A program made the position numbers and the translations under genes. A stretch of DNA of 64,000 bases, taken from positions 1-64,000 of the forward strand of contig JBBRYP010000016.1 of NCBI GenBank assembly GCA_038237515.1, given 5' to 3'. The DNA comes from JBBQDZ01 sp038237515. GTDB taxonomy: Bacteria > Actinomycetota > Thermoleophilia > Gaiellales > Gaiellaceae. Below, piece after piece: positions 17,289 through 25,407 of this stretch. Below the pieces are notes generated by a model. The model searched no databases. It was not told the DNA's origin and was given only the letters and a program-made list of their open reading frames with translations. How positions within the stretch are numbered: the stretch's first letter is position 1; each line of letters opens with the position of its first letter.

Positions 17289-18313
17289 AGGGCCTCCCGG
17301 TAGACGGCCGCGTAGGCGGCGGCGGCGGTCGGCCAATCGAACCGCCGCACCCGTTCGAGCCCAGCATCACGCAGGCGCCGCCGCTCCGGTTCGTCCGAGG
17401 CGAGCCGCAGGAGCGCCTCCGTCCAGGCCTCCTCGTCGGTCGCATCGACCCGCAGCGCCGCGTCCGCCGCGCTCTCGTCGAGCCCGCTCCCGCGCGAGCA
17501 GGCGACGGGCACGCCGCGCGCCATCGCCTCGAGCGGCGGGATCCCAAAGCCTTCACCGAGTGAGGGGGCGGCCACGAACGAGGCTCCTCGGTACAGCGTC
17601 TCGAGCGCCTCCGGCGACACCGCGCCGAGCACCTCGACCCCCTCCTCGCCGCGCAATGCCGCCAGTGTCTTCCGCGACGAGTAGCCCGCCTCGCCTGCCA
17701 CGCGCCAGCGCAGGCGGAGGCCTCGCGCGCGCGCTGCGCGGTAGGCGCGCAGCAGGCCGAGGTGGTTCTTGCGCGGCTCGATCGTCGCCACCGTGAGGAA
17801 GTACGTCCCCGCGTCGGACGAGGAGGTCTGCGCGGGCGGCGGCTCGATGCCGGGGAGGATCACCCGGACGAGGCCGGGCGGGAAGCTCGTGTGCGTGAGG
17901 AGCCGCCTGCGCGTGAACTCGGAGTCGCAGACGACGAGTGAGGGCTTCTTGGCGAGCGCCGCCTTCAGCATCCCCCGCTTGTACACCGCCACCCCGCGGG
18001 GGAACCACTCCGGCCGATCGAGGAAGAGCACGTCGTGCACGGTCAAGACGAATGGCGTGCGGCTGGCGATCAGCGGCCGGTGGTCGGGGAGGTGCACGAG
18101 GTCGACGGTTCGCGCGGAGCGCGCGACGAGTACCTGCTCCCGCCAGAGACGAGCCGCACGCATACCCAGGCGTTCGCCGCCGGCCGTCCCCGCGCCGAGC
18201 ACGACGAGCTCGTTCTCCGGCCCGAGGGCGGCCGGGAGGTGGCGGGCCAGGCCGCGGATCACCGTACCGACACCTCCGGCCGCCGACTGGTGGGCGGGCA
18301 GGAGGACTCTCAG
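17285..18313 (-). CDS. Family 4 glycosyltransferase
   Basis: About 342 residues, GT-B fold. N-terminal HQSAAGGVGTVIRGLARHLP, then LTVHDVLFLDRPEWF, TVATIEPRKNHLGLLRA (donor-domain entry) and the E-x7-E motif SLGEGFGIPPLEAMARGVPV. The start is uncertain: no ATG, GTG or TTG lies between the upstream gene's stop and the conserved first strand, and the best placed codon is CTG at 18313, which overlaps that stop as CTGA. It belongs to a tightly overlapping operon with the flippase, GT2, a glycosidase and a ligase. Confidence 0.88.
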   Translation of the reverse strand: MRVLLPAHQSAAGGVGTVIRGLARHLPAALGPENELVVLGAGTAGGERLGMRAARLWREQVLVARSARTVDLVHLPDHRPLIASRTPFVLTVHDVLFLDRPEWFPRGVAVYKRGMLKAALAKKPSLVVCDSEFTRRRLLTHTSFPPGLVRVILPGIEPPPAQTSSSDAGTYFLTVATIEPRKNHLGLLRAYRAARARGLRLRWRVAGEAGYSSRKTLAALRGEEGVEVLGAVSPEALETLYRGASFVAAPSLGEGFGIPPLEAMARGVPVACSRGSGLDESAADAALRVDATDEEAWTEALLRLASDEPERRRLRDAGLERVRRFDWPTAAAAYAAVYREAL

Positions 18314-19743
18314 GAGCCGAACGGGTAGTAGAAGTGGTCGGGCGGGCTCTGGAGCGAGAAGGGCACCGAGGTGTCGCCGCCGTCGACGCCGAGCCCGCGG
18401 AGCGGGCCGCCGAACGAGCTCTTCACGTAACCCGAAGCGATGCCGAACCGGTTCGTGGCCAGGGTGGCGAGCTCCTTCCAGCCCGTCGCCGTCGACTGCT
18501 GGACGACGACGCGCCCGGCCTGGCCGCCGGGCGTCCGCGTCCAGACGAAGATGCGATCCCCGCGAGGAAACGCCACGAAGGGAAAGCGGAAGGCGAAAAA
18601 GGTCGACTTGGCGCGATCCCGCTTGACGTTCTCGCCACGGAAGAAGAGGCCGGACTGGTAGAAGCTCGTGCGCAGGGGGTCGTCGCGGAGACGCCACCAG
18701 ACGACGAGGCTGACGCCGGCGCTCCACATCCGGTAGAGCGCCTCCGCCGCCCAACGGGTCTGGAGTGAGAGCGGCACGGCCTGCGGGTCGGGCGGGTTCG
18801 TGTCCCAGCTGAACTCGGTCACCCAGAAGCGCACGCGTTGCGCCGAGACGACGTGGCCTTTGGCGATCGCGGCCGTGAGGAGCCCCCGCATCTCGGGCAG
18901 GTCGCCGATCGATACGTCGTCGTTGCCGTCCGCCTGGTGCGTCGGGCCGCCGGAGGTGTAGGGGTTCGTCGACCAGATGTCGAAGTGGAGCTTCGCGCCG
19001 CAGCTCGACCGAGGAGGCGATCCGCTGCGCATGCAGAGCACCCGGCGCATGAAGAGCAGGGGCCCGACGGCCGTCGTGGTCGTGAACGGCGAGGTGCCGC
19101 CGGCGATCACGGAGTTGTCGGTACGAGCACGATGCACCGAGCCCGCGAAGGCGTTGGCGAGGGCGCGGTACCAGTCTCCGGCACCCGCCTTCAGCGCGGG
19201 CCGGCCGACATGGTTCGGCTCGTTCCAGGCCTGCCAGTAGCGCACACGCGGCAGGTCTTCGAACCCACCGCTGTAGCGTCGCGCCGCCGCCAGCGCGAAC
19301 TCTGCGAAGCGGGCGGGGTCGGGCCGCGGGAGGCGGCCTGCCGCAGGATCGGGCTTGGTGCCCCACCGGGGTGCGTCCGTGACCGTTACGAGGGGCTCGA
19401 GGCCGTGCTTGACCGCCAGCTCGAGCTCCCGATCGAAGCCGGCCCAGTCATAGGCCGGGTCGGAGGGCTTTGTCGCGCGGAAGCCGGCGGGAGGCCGCGT
19501 CGCGGTCGGCACCGGCGCGACGCCCCGCCAGTCGAGCGTCAGGCGGACGACGGTAGCTCCCGCGGCGCGCGTCCTTGCGAAAGCGGTGTCTGCGTAGACG
19601 CCGGGGAAGGTCTCGGGGTCGACGACACCCGTCTCGAGCGGGCGGAGCGGGACGCTCGCGGCAGAGACGCGCGGCCCGACCGTCAGCGCGACGAGTGCGG
19701 CCAGCGCCGCAGCCGCGGCCGCGGCTGCGAGCAGCCTCGTCAC
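18310..19743 (-). CDS. Secreted glycoside hydrolase, cellulase-like (clan GH-A)
   Basis: A 477-residue protein with a cleavable Sec signal (residues 1-29, poly-Ala core). The (beta/alpha)8-type sequence includes WQAWNEPNH with the likely acid/base E175 and WVTEFSWD with the likely nucleophile E310, the pattern of GH5/GH39-like enzymes. GTG 19743 overlaps the ligase stop (GTGA). It could trim the polysaccharide made by this locus or act on external glycan. Specificity cannot be told from sequence. Confidence 0.8.
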   Translation of the reverse strand: MTRLLAAAAAAAALAALVALTVGPRVSAASVPLRPLETGVVDPETFPGVYADTAFARTRAAGATVVRLTLDWRGVAPVPTATRPPAGFRATKPSDPAYDWAGFDRELELAVKHGLEPLVTVTDAPRWGTKPDPAAGRLPRPDPARFAEFALAAARRYSGGFEDLPRVRYWQAWNEPNHVGRPALKAGAGDWYRALANAFAGSVHRARTDNSVIAGGTSPFTTTTAVGPLLFMRRVLCMRSGSPPRSSCGAKLHFDIWSTNPYTSGGPTHQADGNDDVSIGDLPEMRGLLTAAIAKGHVVSAQRVRFWVTEFSWDTNPPDPQAVPLSLQTRWAAEALYRMWSAGVSLVVWWRLRDDPLRTSFYQSGLFFRGENVKRDRAKSTFFAFRFPFVAFPRGDRIFVWTRTPGGQAGRVVVQQSTATGWKELATLATNRFGIASGYVKSSFGGPLRGLGVDGGDTSVPFSLQSPPDHFYYPFGS

Positions 19744-21710
19744 GCGCCGCCTCCGCTCCTCGCAAAGAGCGGCGAGCGGGGATTGAGCTCGCGCGCCCGC
19801 GCGAGGCTGCGGCGGGCGGCGCGGATCAACCCAGCCTTCGTCTCGATGCGGGCGCGGACGAGCCAGAGGCGCCAGTTGAGCCTGCTGCGCGCGATCGCCT
19901 CGAGCATCGACGCGCGAGCGGCGCGCAGGCTCCCCGCCTGCTCCTGCACGAGCGCGAGCTGCAGGTAGGGCGACGCCGCCCACGGCTCGAGGTCGTGCGC
20001 GGCAAGGGCATTGCTGCGTGCCGCCCGGGAGTCGGCCCGTCGCGCCGCAGCCTGGCTCTCGTCGATCTTCGTCGACGAGAGCAGCGGGATCGCCTCGGCG
20101 ACGACGAGGGCGAGGCCGACGACCACGAAGGCGGCGCGAGCGGCGACGCGGGTCCGCCGGGCCAGGCGGGCCGGCCTGCGGCGGCGCACCCTCACGGGGT
20201 CTGACCCCGGACGGGACAGGACGAGCGACCCCACGGGGTCTGACCCCGCTCGAGGCTCGCCGGCCGTCGCGGCGCCCGTGAGCAGCCCGAGGCAGGCCAT
20301 GCCGACGACCGACACGGCCGTCAGCTCCCACATCCAGTCGATGCCAGCGCCCAGCGCGTAGGCGAGGAAGCAGGCGAGCAGGGCGGCAATCGTCGAACGG
20401 CGCCCGGCAGGCGCCCGCGCCAGGCGGAGGGCCCCGACTGCGGCGCCGGAGAGGAAGGTCGCGGCGAGGAGTCCGAAGCCGATCAGGCCGAGCTCCCCGA
20501 GCTGCTCGACGTACAGCGAGTGGGCATCGCGGACGAAATCCCGGAGAGAGCCGTGCCGGGCCCACCAGGATTCGTAGGATCCCGCACCGCCGCCGGCCGC
20601 CGGGTTCGCCTCGAACTCCCGGACCGCCGCGCTCCAGAACTGCCAGCGCCCGCTGCCGTTGGAGCTCAGCAGATGGCTCTCGACGAAGCCTGTCGCGCTG
20701 GCCGAGGGCGGAGGCGGAGGAGCCTTGAAGGCCTGGAAGCGCCGGACCGGATGGGAGAGCGACACGAGCGCCGCGACCGCGAGCGTCGCGGCGGCGGCCA
20801 GGGCGAGGGCGGCAGCTCGGCTCGGAGCCGCGCGCCCGTGGGCGAGGCGGCGTGCGAGCCCGTAGACGATCGAGGTTGCGACGCAGACGAGAACGAGCGC
20901 CAGCGCCGCGCGATGGCCCTGCCCACGTGCGAGGAGCTCTCGCCCGGTCGGATCGACGACGGCGGGCCAGTGGTGGAGAACGGCCACGGCGACGGTGCAG
21001 CCCGCGGCCGCCACCGCGGCGGCGCCCGCGGCGGCCCAGCGTCCCGCGGTCGCCATGTAGACGACGGTGCCGAGGAGGGCGGCGGCGGCCCCCCCCCGCG
21101 ACGAGGCGAGGTAGATCGCGCCTGCAACCGCAGGCAGCGGCGCGAGAGCGAGCTCGCGCCACACCAGCGGCCACTCGGTCGCCGAGCGCAGCAGCAGCGG
21201 GAAGGCGAGGGCGGCGAAGATCGCGAGGCCGTTCCAGTAGTCGAGCGGGTAGCTGAGCCGGACGTGGGTCTCGGGAAGCAGTGTCGTTAGGTCTCCGGCG
21301 GAGACGAGCCCCGGGAACAGGCGGCTCGCCAGGGCGAGGACCCCGATCGCGGCGACACCGAGGCCGAGGCCGTCGCTCCAGGCTGCGGCCGTGGCGCGCG
21401 AGGCGGCGATCGCTGCCAGAACGAAGACCGCGAGGTAGAGGAGGACACGGACGAATTCGCCGTACGCCTCCTCGGCGCTCGCCGCCCAACCTGCCGACGC
21501 GAGCGTGAGACCGGCGAAGGCCGCGAGGAGGGCGCCGGTGGCGACCGCCGCCTTCGAGGCACGCACACGGGGGAGGAACCCCGCCGCAACACCGACGACG
21601 AGCACCCAGAGGACGACGATCGCCGCGGTCGTGCGGCCGGCGAGGTCGTACGTGCCGCCGTCGTAGGCGAGCCAGAACGCACCTCCCGCCGTGAGCGCCG
21701 TAACTATCAT
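19740..21710 (-). CDS. O-antigen ligase/polymerase-like membrane protein
   Basis: A 656-residue protein with some 12 membrane helices, the large extracytoplasmic loop and the Wzy_C-like motif RDAHSLYVEQLGELGLIGF, as in O-antigen ligases and polymerases. The last 100 residues are Ala/Arg-rich with TPR-like helices (ASPYLQLALVQEQAGSLRAA). A segment at about residues 488-505 reads GSDPVGSLVLSRPGSDPVRV and is encoded by two copies of a palindromic repeat, probably an in-frame repeat insertion. ATG 21710 is divergent from the repeat-protein gene. It should join or transfer lipid-linked chains at the outer face of the membrane. Confidence 0.85.
   Translation of the reverse strand: MIVTALTAGGAFWLAYDGGTYDLAGRTTAAIVVLWVLVVGVAAGFLPRVRASKAAVATGALLAAFAGLTLASAGWAASAEEAYGEFVRVLLYLAVFVLAAIAASRATAAAWSDGLGLGVAAIGVLALASRLFPGLVSAGDLTTLLPETHVRLSYPLDYWNGLAIFAALAFPLLLRSATEWPLVWRELALAPLPAVAGAIYLASSRGGAAAALLGTVVYMATAGRWAAAGAAAVAAAGCTVAVAVLHHWPAVVDPTGRELLARGQGHRAALALVLVCVATSIVYGLARRLAHGRAAPSRAAALALAAAATLAVAALVSLSHPVRRFQAFKAPPPPPSASATGFVESHLLSSNGSGRWQFWSAAVREFEANPAAGGGAGSYESWWARHGSLRDFVRDAHSLYVEQLGELGLIGFGLLAATFLSGAAVGALRLARAPAGRRSTIAALLACFLAYALGAGIDWMWELTAVSVVGMACLGLLTGAATAGEPRAGSDPVGSLVLSRPGSDPVRVRRRRPARLARRTRVAARAAFVVVGLALVVAEAIPLLSSTKIDESQAAARRADSRAARSNALAAHDLEPWAASPYLQLALVQEQAGSLRAARASMLEAIARSRLNWRLWLVRARIETKAGLIRAARRSLARARELNPRSPLFARSGGGA
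20195..20248. repeat. Two copies of palindromic repeat CGGGGTC-N-GACCCCG
   Basis: The 15-bp element CGGGGTCTGACCCCG occurs at 20195-20209 and again at 20234-20248 inside the ligase gene, each flanked by CAC on the left. A third copy is at 56524-56538, outside any gene. Each arm is a perfect 7-bp stem around one base. Coding copies keep the frame and give GSDPV. Confidence 0.75.
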
Positions 21711-21765
21711 GAGCTCGCGACGCGCGATGACGGGAATCGAAGAGGTGACTGAGGGCAAAGGCCGG

Positions 21766-22389
21766 ATGCTCAAGACGGGACGCGTCGCCGTGCTCGTATC
21801 GCTCGCCGTCCTGGCCTGGAGCGGGAGTGCCGACGCGAGGGACGCTCCTCCCAAGGCCGCGCAGAAGGCAGCCGTCTCACAGTACCGAGAGAGCGTGCCG
21901 TCGGCCGAGGGGCCGGTCATCCCGGGCTCGAGCAAACCGGTCACCCGACCGCTGCCCGCCCGGGTCGAGCACGAGGTCGTCAAGCAGGGCGGCTCCGACG
22001 CACCGACCCTCGTCAAGATCGCGACCTCCTCGAGCTACGGCGCCCCCACCCGCGCGCTCCCGAAGCTCCCGAAGCTCTCGAAGCTCCCGAAGCTCTCGAA
22101 GCTCTCGAAGCTCTCGAAGCTCTCGAAGCTCTCGAAGCTCTCGAAGCTCTCGAAGCTCCCGAAGCTACGGCTGCCACCTGACGAGCGGGTGGTCAGGCTG
22201 CCGAAGCCGGCGACCCAGCCGAAGCCGCGGCGCGAGGTGGGCACGGCCACCGAGGCCGTGTTCTCGACGGCGGGAGGCGTGGTCGACGGGGGCCACGCGC
22301 GGCTCGACGTGCTCGCCGCGCTCATCGTCGGGATCGGCATCGCCGGCATCGTCGGCGCACGGATCCGCCGCCAGACGCCCGGAAGCTGA
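21766..22389 (+). CDS. Secreted/anchored (P/S)KL-repeat protein
   Basis: A 207-residue protein: signal peptide (MLKTGRVAVLVSLAVLAWSG, cleavage near SADA-RD), a low-complexity region, twelve tandem (P/S)-K-L triplets, a spacer and a C-terminal membrane helix (VLAALIVGIGIAGIVGARI) ending in basic residues. ATG 21766 is chosen because GAGGGCAAAGG precedes it and it starts the signal peptide; earlier in-frame starts overlap the divergent ligase. It is probably fixed in the membrane with a long basic arm outside, perhaps touching the acidic polysaccharide made by neighbouring genes. No family recognised. Confidence 0.72.
   Translation: MLKTGRVAVLVSLAVLAWSGSADARDAPPKAAQKAAVSQYRESVPSAEGPVIPGSSKPVTRPLPARVEHEVVKQGGSDAPTLVKIATSSSYGAPTRALPKLPKLSKLPKLSKLSKLSKLSKLSKLSKLSKLPKLRLPPDERVVRLPKPATQPKPRREVGTATEAVFSTAGGVVDGGHARLDVLAALIVGIGIAGIVGARIRRQTPGS
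22059..22166 (+). repeat. Twelve tandem 9-bp repeats coding (P/S)KL
   Basis: The unit CYCGAAGCT (Y = C or T) is repeated 12 times without interruption. The only variable base is the C/T that gives Pro or Ser. Such near-identical short repeats expand and contract by slippage, so length is probably variable between strains. Confidence 0.95.
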
Positions 22390-23537
22390 GCGCAGCCGAA
22401 CCGACGGGCGCCGCCCCGCGCGTCGGTGCACGAGCGGCGATCGTCCACGACTGGTTCCAGGGCTACCACGGCTCCGAGCGGGTCGTCGAGGCGATGAGGA
22501 GCGGCCTCTTCGCGGCCGGGAACGACCCCGACGTCTACACCTTCCACGCGGCCCGAGAGCTCCTGCCGCCCGAGCTCGCGGCGGCGATCGCCGGCGAGTC
22601 CGCTCTGGCGCGGCTCCCCGGCCTGCGCCAGCGCGGCCATGCCCCCGGCCGCTGGCGCTACCTGCTGCCGCTGATGGCGCGGTACTTCCGCGGCCTCGAC
22701 CTCTCGAGCTACGACCTCGTCATCTCCTCCTCGCATGCGTTCGCCGCCGCCGTCTCGCCGAGGCCGGGCGCGGTTCACGTCTGCTACTGCTACACGCCGA
22801 TCCGCTACGCCTGGCTACCGGAGACCGACGCGCGGCGCGCCGGCCCGTCGGCCCGCTTCGCGCTCCGCGTGCTCCGGGAGTACCTTCGCCGCGAGGATCT
22901 CGAGACTTCCAGCGGCCCGGACGCCTATGTCGCGATCTCGACCGCTGTGCGCGACCGCATCCGCCGCTTCTACGGGCGCGAGGCCGAGGTGGTGCACCCT
23001 CCGGTGGAGCTCGCCGACTTCGCCGCGATCGGCGAGCGCGACCCGCGGCACTTCCTCTGGGTGCACCGGCTCGTCCCCTACAAGCGCCCCCTCGAGGTCG
23101 CCGAGGCCTTCCGGGGCCTGCCCTACCGGCTGACGATGGTCGGCGTCGGCCCGCTCGAGCGCGAGCTGCGCCGGCAGGCGCCGCCGAACGTCGAGATCCG
23201 CTCGTGGCTCCCGCGCGCGGAGCTCGGGGAGCTCTACGGGCGCAGCACCGGCTTCGTGCACGCCGGCGAGGAGGACTTCGGCATCTCGATGGTCGAGGCG
23301 CTCGCCGCGGGAGCGCCTGTGCTGGCCCTCGACGCCGGCGGCGCCCGCGACATCGTGCGCCACGAGCAGGACGGCCTGCTGATCCCGAACGGTCGCCCGG
23401 AGACGATCCGGGCGGGGATCCGGGCGCTGGCCGAGCGAGAGTGGAACCCGCACGCCCTCCGCGCGCGAGCCGAGGAGTTCTCTAGAGAACGCTTCCTGCA
23501 GCGCCTGGCCGATCTACTGAACGCGCTGCTGATCTAG
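22386..23537 (+). CDS. Family 4 glycosyltransferase
   Basis: About 383 residues. It begins ARAAIVHDWFQGYHGSERV, a strong GT4 N-terminus (nucleotide-sugar transferases of WbaZ/mannosyl type), with YCYTPIRYAWLPE, HRLVPYKRPLEVAEAF and the E-x7-E motif GEEDFGISMVEALAAGAP. The first ATG (22494) would delete the conserved first strand and acceptor helix. Upstream in frame no ATG, GTG or TTG exists; CTG at 22386 overlaps the previous stop as CTGA and gives a full-length protein. It is transcribed opposite to the main polysaccharide operon but surely belongs to it. Confidence 0.87.
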   Translation: MSAAEPTGAAPRVGARAAIVHDWFQGYHGSERVVEAMRSGLFAAGNDPDVYTFHAARELLPPELAAAIAGESALARLPGLRQRGHAPGRWRYLLPLMARYFRGLDLSSYDLVISSSHAFAAAVSPRPGAVHVCYCYTPIRYAWLPETDARRAGPSARFALRVLREYLRREDLETSSGPDAYVAISTAVRDRIRRFYGREAEVVHPPVELADFAAIGERDPRHFLWVHRLVPYKRPLEVAEAFRGLPYRLTMVGVGPLERELRRQAPPNVEIRSWLPRAELGELYGRSTGFVHAGEEDFGISMVEALAAGAPVLALDAGGARDIVRHEQDGLLIPNGRPETIRAGIRALAEREWNPHALRARAEEFSRERFLQRLADLLNALLI

Positions 23538-23555
23538 CCCGCCGCGAAGGCGGGC
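23537..23555 (+). terminator. Hairpin after the glycosyltransferase
   Basis: GCCCGCC (23537-23543) pairs with GGCGGGC (23549-23555) around GCGAA, directly at the stop codon of the + strand gene. A short TTG follows instead of a T-run. Confidence 0.5.
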
Positions 23556-23603
23556 TTGCCCCGCCGTAGCCCGCAGCGGCAAAGGGTCGAGGAGGAGGGG
23601 GCC

Positions 23604-23629
23604 AACGGGGGAACCCGGTTCCCCCCGTT
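23604..23629 (-). terminator. Hairpin after the thioredoxin-like gene
   Basis: AACGGGGGAACC and GGTTCCCCCCGTT form a near-perfect 12-bp stem that overlaps the TAA of the minus-strand gene. Together with the stem at 23537-23555 it separates two convergent genes. It resembles the stem after tRNA-Ser (12257-12283). Confidence 0.5.
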
Positions 23630-23945
23630 ACCTAAGCCAGGGCGAGAGGAACTTCTCGATCTCCTGGCAGCCGCGCGGCTGCTCGAGGCGACCGGTGACT
23701 CGCTTCCCCTCGACGACGACGAAGCTGGGGACGCCGGCGACCCGGAAACGGGAGAGGAGATCGGGCCGCTCCTCCGCCTCGACCCGGTAGAGCCGGAAGG
23801 TGCCGTGATTGCGGCGCCGCTGGAGCACCTGGGCGAGGAATCCCTCGACGCGCCGGCAGCGCCCCGAGGAGGAGGCGTGGAAGAAGACGAGGCCCGGCTG
23901 CGGGTGAGTCTCGCGCTCCTCGACCGGCGTCGCGGTCGCCGTCAC
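23628..23945 (-). CDS. Thioredoxin-like protein with degenerate active site
   Basis: A 105-residue thioredoxin-fold protein. LVFFHASSSGRCRRVEGF aligns with the WCxxC region but keeps only one Cys, and the cis-Pro loop VAGVPSFVVV is intact. It may reduce or bind by a monothiol mechanism or be a structural thioredoxin. Its ATG overlaps the ANTAR-protein stop (ATGA), so it is the last gene of the signalling operon. Role there unknown. Confidence 0.75.
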   Translation of the reverse strand: MTATATPVEERETHPQPGLVFFHASSSGRCRRVEGFLAQVLQRRRNHGTFRLYRVEAEERPDLLSRFRVAGVPSFVVVEGKRVTGRLEQPRGCQEIEKFLSPWLR

Positions 23946-24295
23946 GCCGACAGCGGCTGCATGCTGCAGGAGGCGAGCGACGCTTCGATCTCGACAGGTG
24001 TCGTGCGCGAGCCGGCGACCTCCGCCGCGAGCTCATGGAGACTGCGGCGGTGGTGGCGTGCGGCGCGCCTCAGCACCTCGAAGGCGACGTCGAGCTCGAG
24101 GCCAAGGCGCTCCCCGAGAACGCCTTTCGCCTGCTCGATGGCGATGCGCGAGGTGAGCGCGTTCTCGAGCTGGGCGTTGGTCCGCTCGAGCCCGGCACAG
24201 CGGTCCTCGAGGGAGCGGGCACGCGCGATCAGTCGCGTCACGGTCTCGTGCGCCTCACCGTTCGCCGGAACGACGAGGCCGTCAGCCGTTGCCAT
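23942..24295 (-). CDS. ANTAR domain RNA-binding protein
   Basis: A 117-residue protein with a short coiled coil (SLEDRCAGLERTNAQLENAL) followed by an ANTAR domain (about residues 45-95: SRIAIEQAKGVLGERLGLEL, then AFEVLRRAARHH). ANTAR proteins bind paired hexanucleotide hairpins in nascent RNA and prevent transcription termination, normally under control of a kinase or a partner domain. There is no receiver or GAF domain, so activity would depend on other proteins of the cluster. The start lies inside the end of the STAS gene (14-base overlap). Confidence 0.88.
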   Translation of the reverse strand: MATADGLVVPANGEAHETVTRLIARARSLEDRCAGLERTNAQLENALTSRIAIEQAKGVLGERLGLELDVAFEVLRRAARHHRRSLHELAAEVAGSRTTPVEIEASLASCSMQPLSA

Positions 24296-24659
24296 CGAGC
24301 ATCCCAGTGACGGAGGGTCCGAGCTTGCGCTCGACGTGGAGGATGCGGTCGAGCCCCGTGACCTCGAGAACCCGGAGGGTGCGCGGGTCGTCCGAGACGA
24401 TCGTGAACGCCCCGCCCGCCCGCCGGACGCGCTTGGCGGCTTCGACGAGGACGCCGAACGCGGTCGAGTCGAGCAGCGGCACGCAGAGCAGATCGACGAT
24501 GGCGCGCGGCTTGGCGGCGCTCGTTGCGACCTCGAGGGCCTCGCGAAGAGTATCCGCGTTGTGCAGATCGAGCTCGCCGCCGACCGTGACGACGAAGACG
24601 TCGACGAAGCGCGACGTGGAGATCCGCAGCTCGGTCGCCGGAGGACTCTGTTGCAGCAT
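24282..24659 (-). CDS. STAS domain protein (anti-sigma factor antagonist-like)
   Basis: A 125-residue STAS protein of the SpoIIAA/RsbV type. The phosphorylatable Ser lies in LLDSTAFGVLV, as in antagonists controlled by serine kinases. No anti-sigma kinase is in the window. It follows the response regulator by 58 bases and overlaps the ANTAR gene. It probably passes a partner-switching signal; partner unknown. Confidence 0.88.
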   Translation of the reverse strand: MLQQSPPATELRISTSRFVDVFVVTVGGELDLHNADTLREALEVATSAAKPRAIVDLLCVPLLDSTAFGVLVEAAKRVRRAGGAFTIVSDDPRTLRVLEVTGLDRILHVERKLGPSVTGMLDGNG

Positions 24660-24717
24660 CGCGCCGACGGTACTCCGCGGGTCTTGTGGGAGAGCTACAG
24701 CGTCTGTGAGGGTTCGC

Positions 24718-25407
24718 TCACACTCGCGCGAGCGCGTAGCCGACGCCGCGCCTGGTGACGATCCGGGACGGGCTCGCCGGGTCTACCTCGATCTTGCGGC
24801 GGAGGTTCGACACGTGGATGTCACATGCACGCTCGTCGCCGATGAACGAGCTCTCCCAGAGGTGCTGCATGATCTCGCGCCGTGTGAAGACGCGCTCCGG
24901 CTCACGCGCAAGCAGGGCCAGTAGCCGGAATTCCGAGCGGGTGAGGGAGACGGAGGCACCTTCGATGCGCACCTGGTGACGGCCCAGGTCGAGCTCGAGC
25001 CCCCCGATGCGCAGCACGGCGAACCCCGACGCGGCACGATCGAGCTCGCGCCGCCGCAGGATTGCGCGCACCCGGCTGACGAGCTCCGGCATCGAGAACG
25101 GCTTGGTCACGTAGTCGTCGGCGCCCGCGTCGAGACCGACGACTCGATCGACCTCGGAGTCCTTGGCGGTCAGCATCAGGACGGGAAGGTCGCTCGTCTC
25201 GCGCACGCGGCGGCAGACCTCGACGCCGGAGAGATCGGGCAGGATGAGGTCGAGCACCAGCAGGTCGAACGGGTCTCGGTCCGAGGCCTCGAGCGCCTCC
25301 GCCGCGGTCTGCACGGTCTCGACGTCGAAACCCTCCGCACGAAGCGTGTAGGAGACGGCGTCGAGGAGCGCCGGCTCGTCGTCCACGACGAGAATCCTGG
25401 CCGTCAA
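24718..25407 (-). CDS. OmpR-family response regulator
   Basis: A 229-residue two-domain regulator: receiver (DD at 9-10, phospho-acceptor D53 in LLVLDLILPD, K in TKPFS) and winged-helix DNA-binding domain (SLTRSEFRLLALLAREPERV ... RGVGYALARV). Its start overlaps the histidine kinase stop by four bases, so the two form a cognate pair. Targets unknown. Confidence 0.95.
   Translation of the reverse strand: MTARILVVDDEPALLDAVSYTLRAEGFDVETVQTAAEALEASDRDPFDLLVLDLILPDLSGVEVCRRVRETSDLPVLMLTAKDSEVDRVVGLDAGADDYVTKPFSMPELVSRVRAILRRRELDRAASGFAVLRIGGLELDLGRHQVRIEGASVSLTRSEFRLLALLAREPERVFTRREIMQHLWESSFIGDERACDIHVSNLRRKIEVDPASPSRIVTRRGVGYALARV

Noticed and set aside
22059..22166. CRISPR array suspicion for the 9-bp repeat block
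   Set aside because: Direct repeats have no spacers and keep the reading frame; it is a coding repeat.
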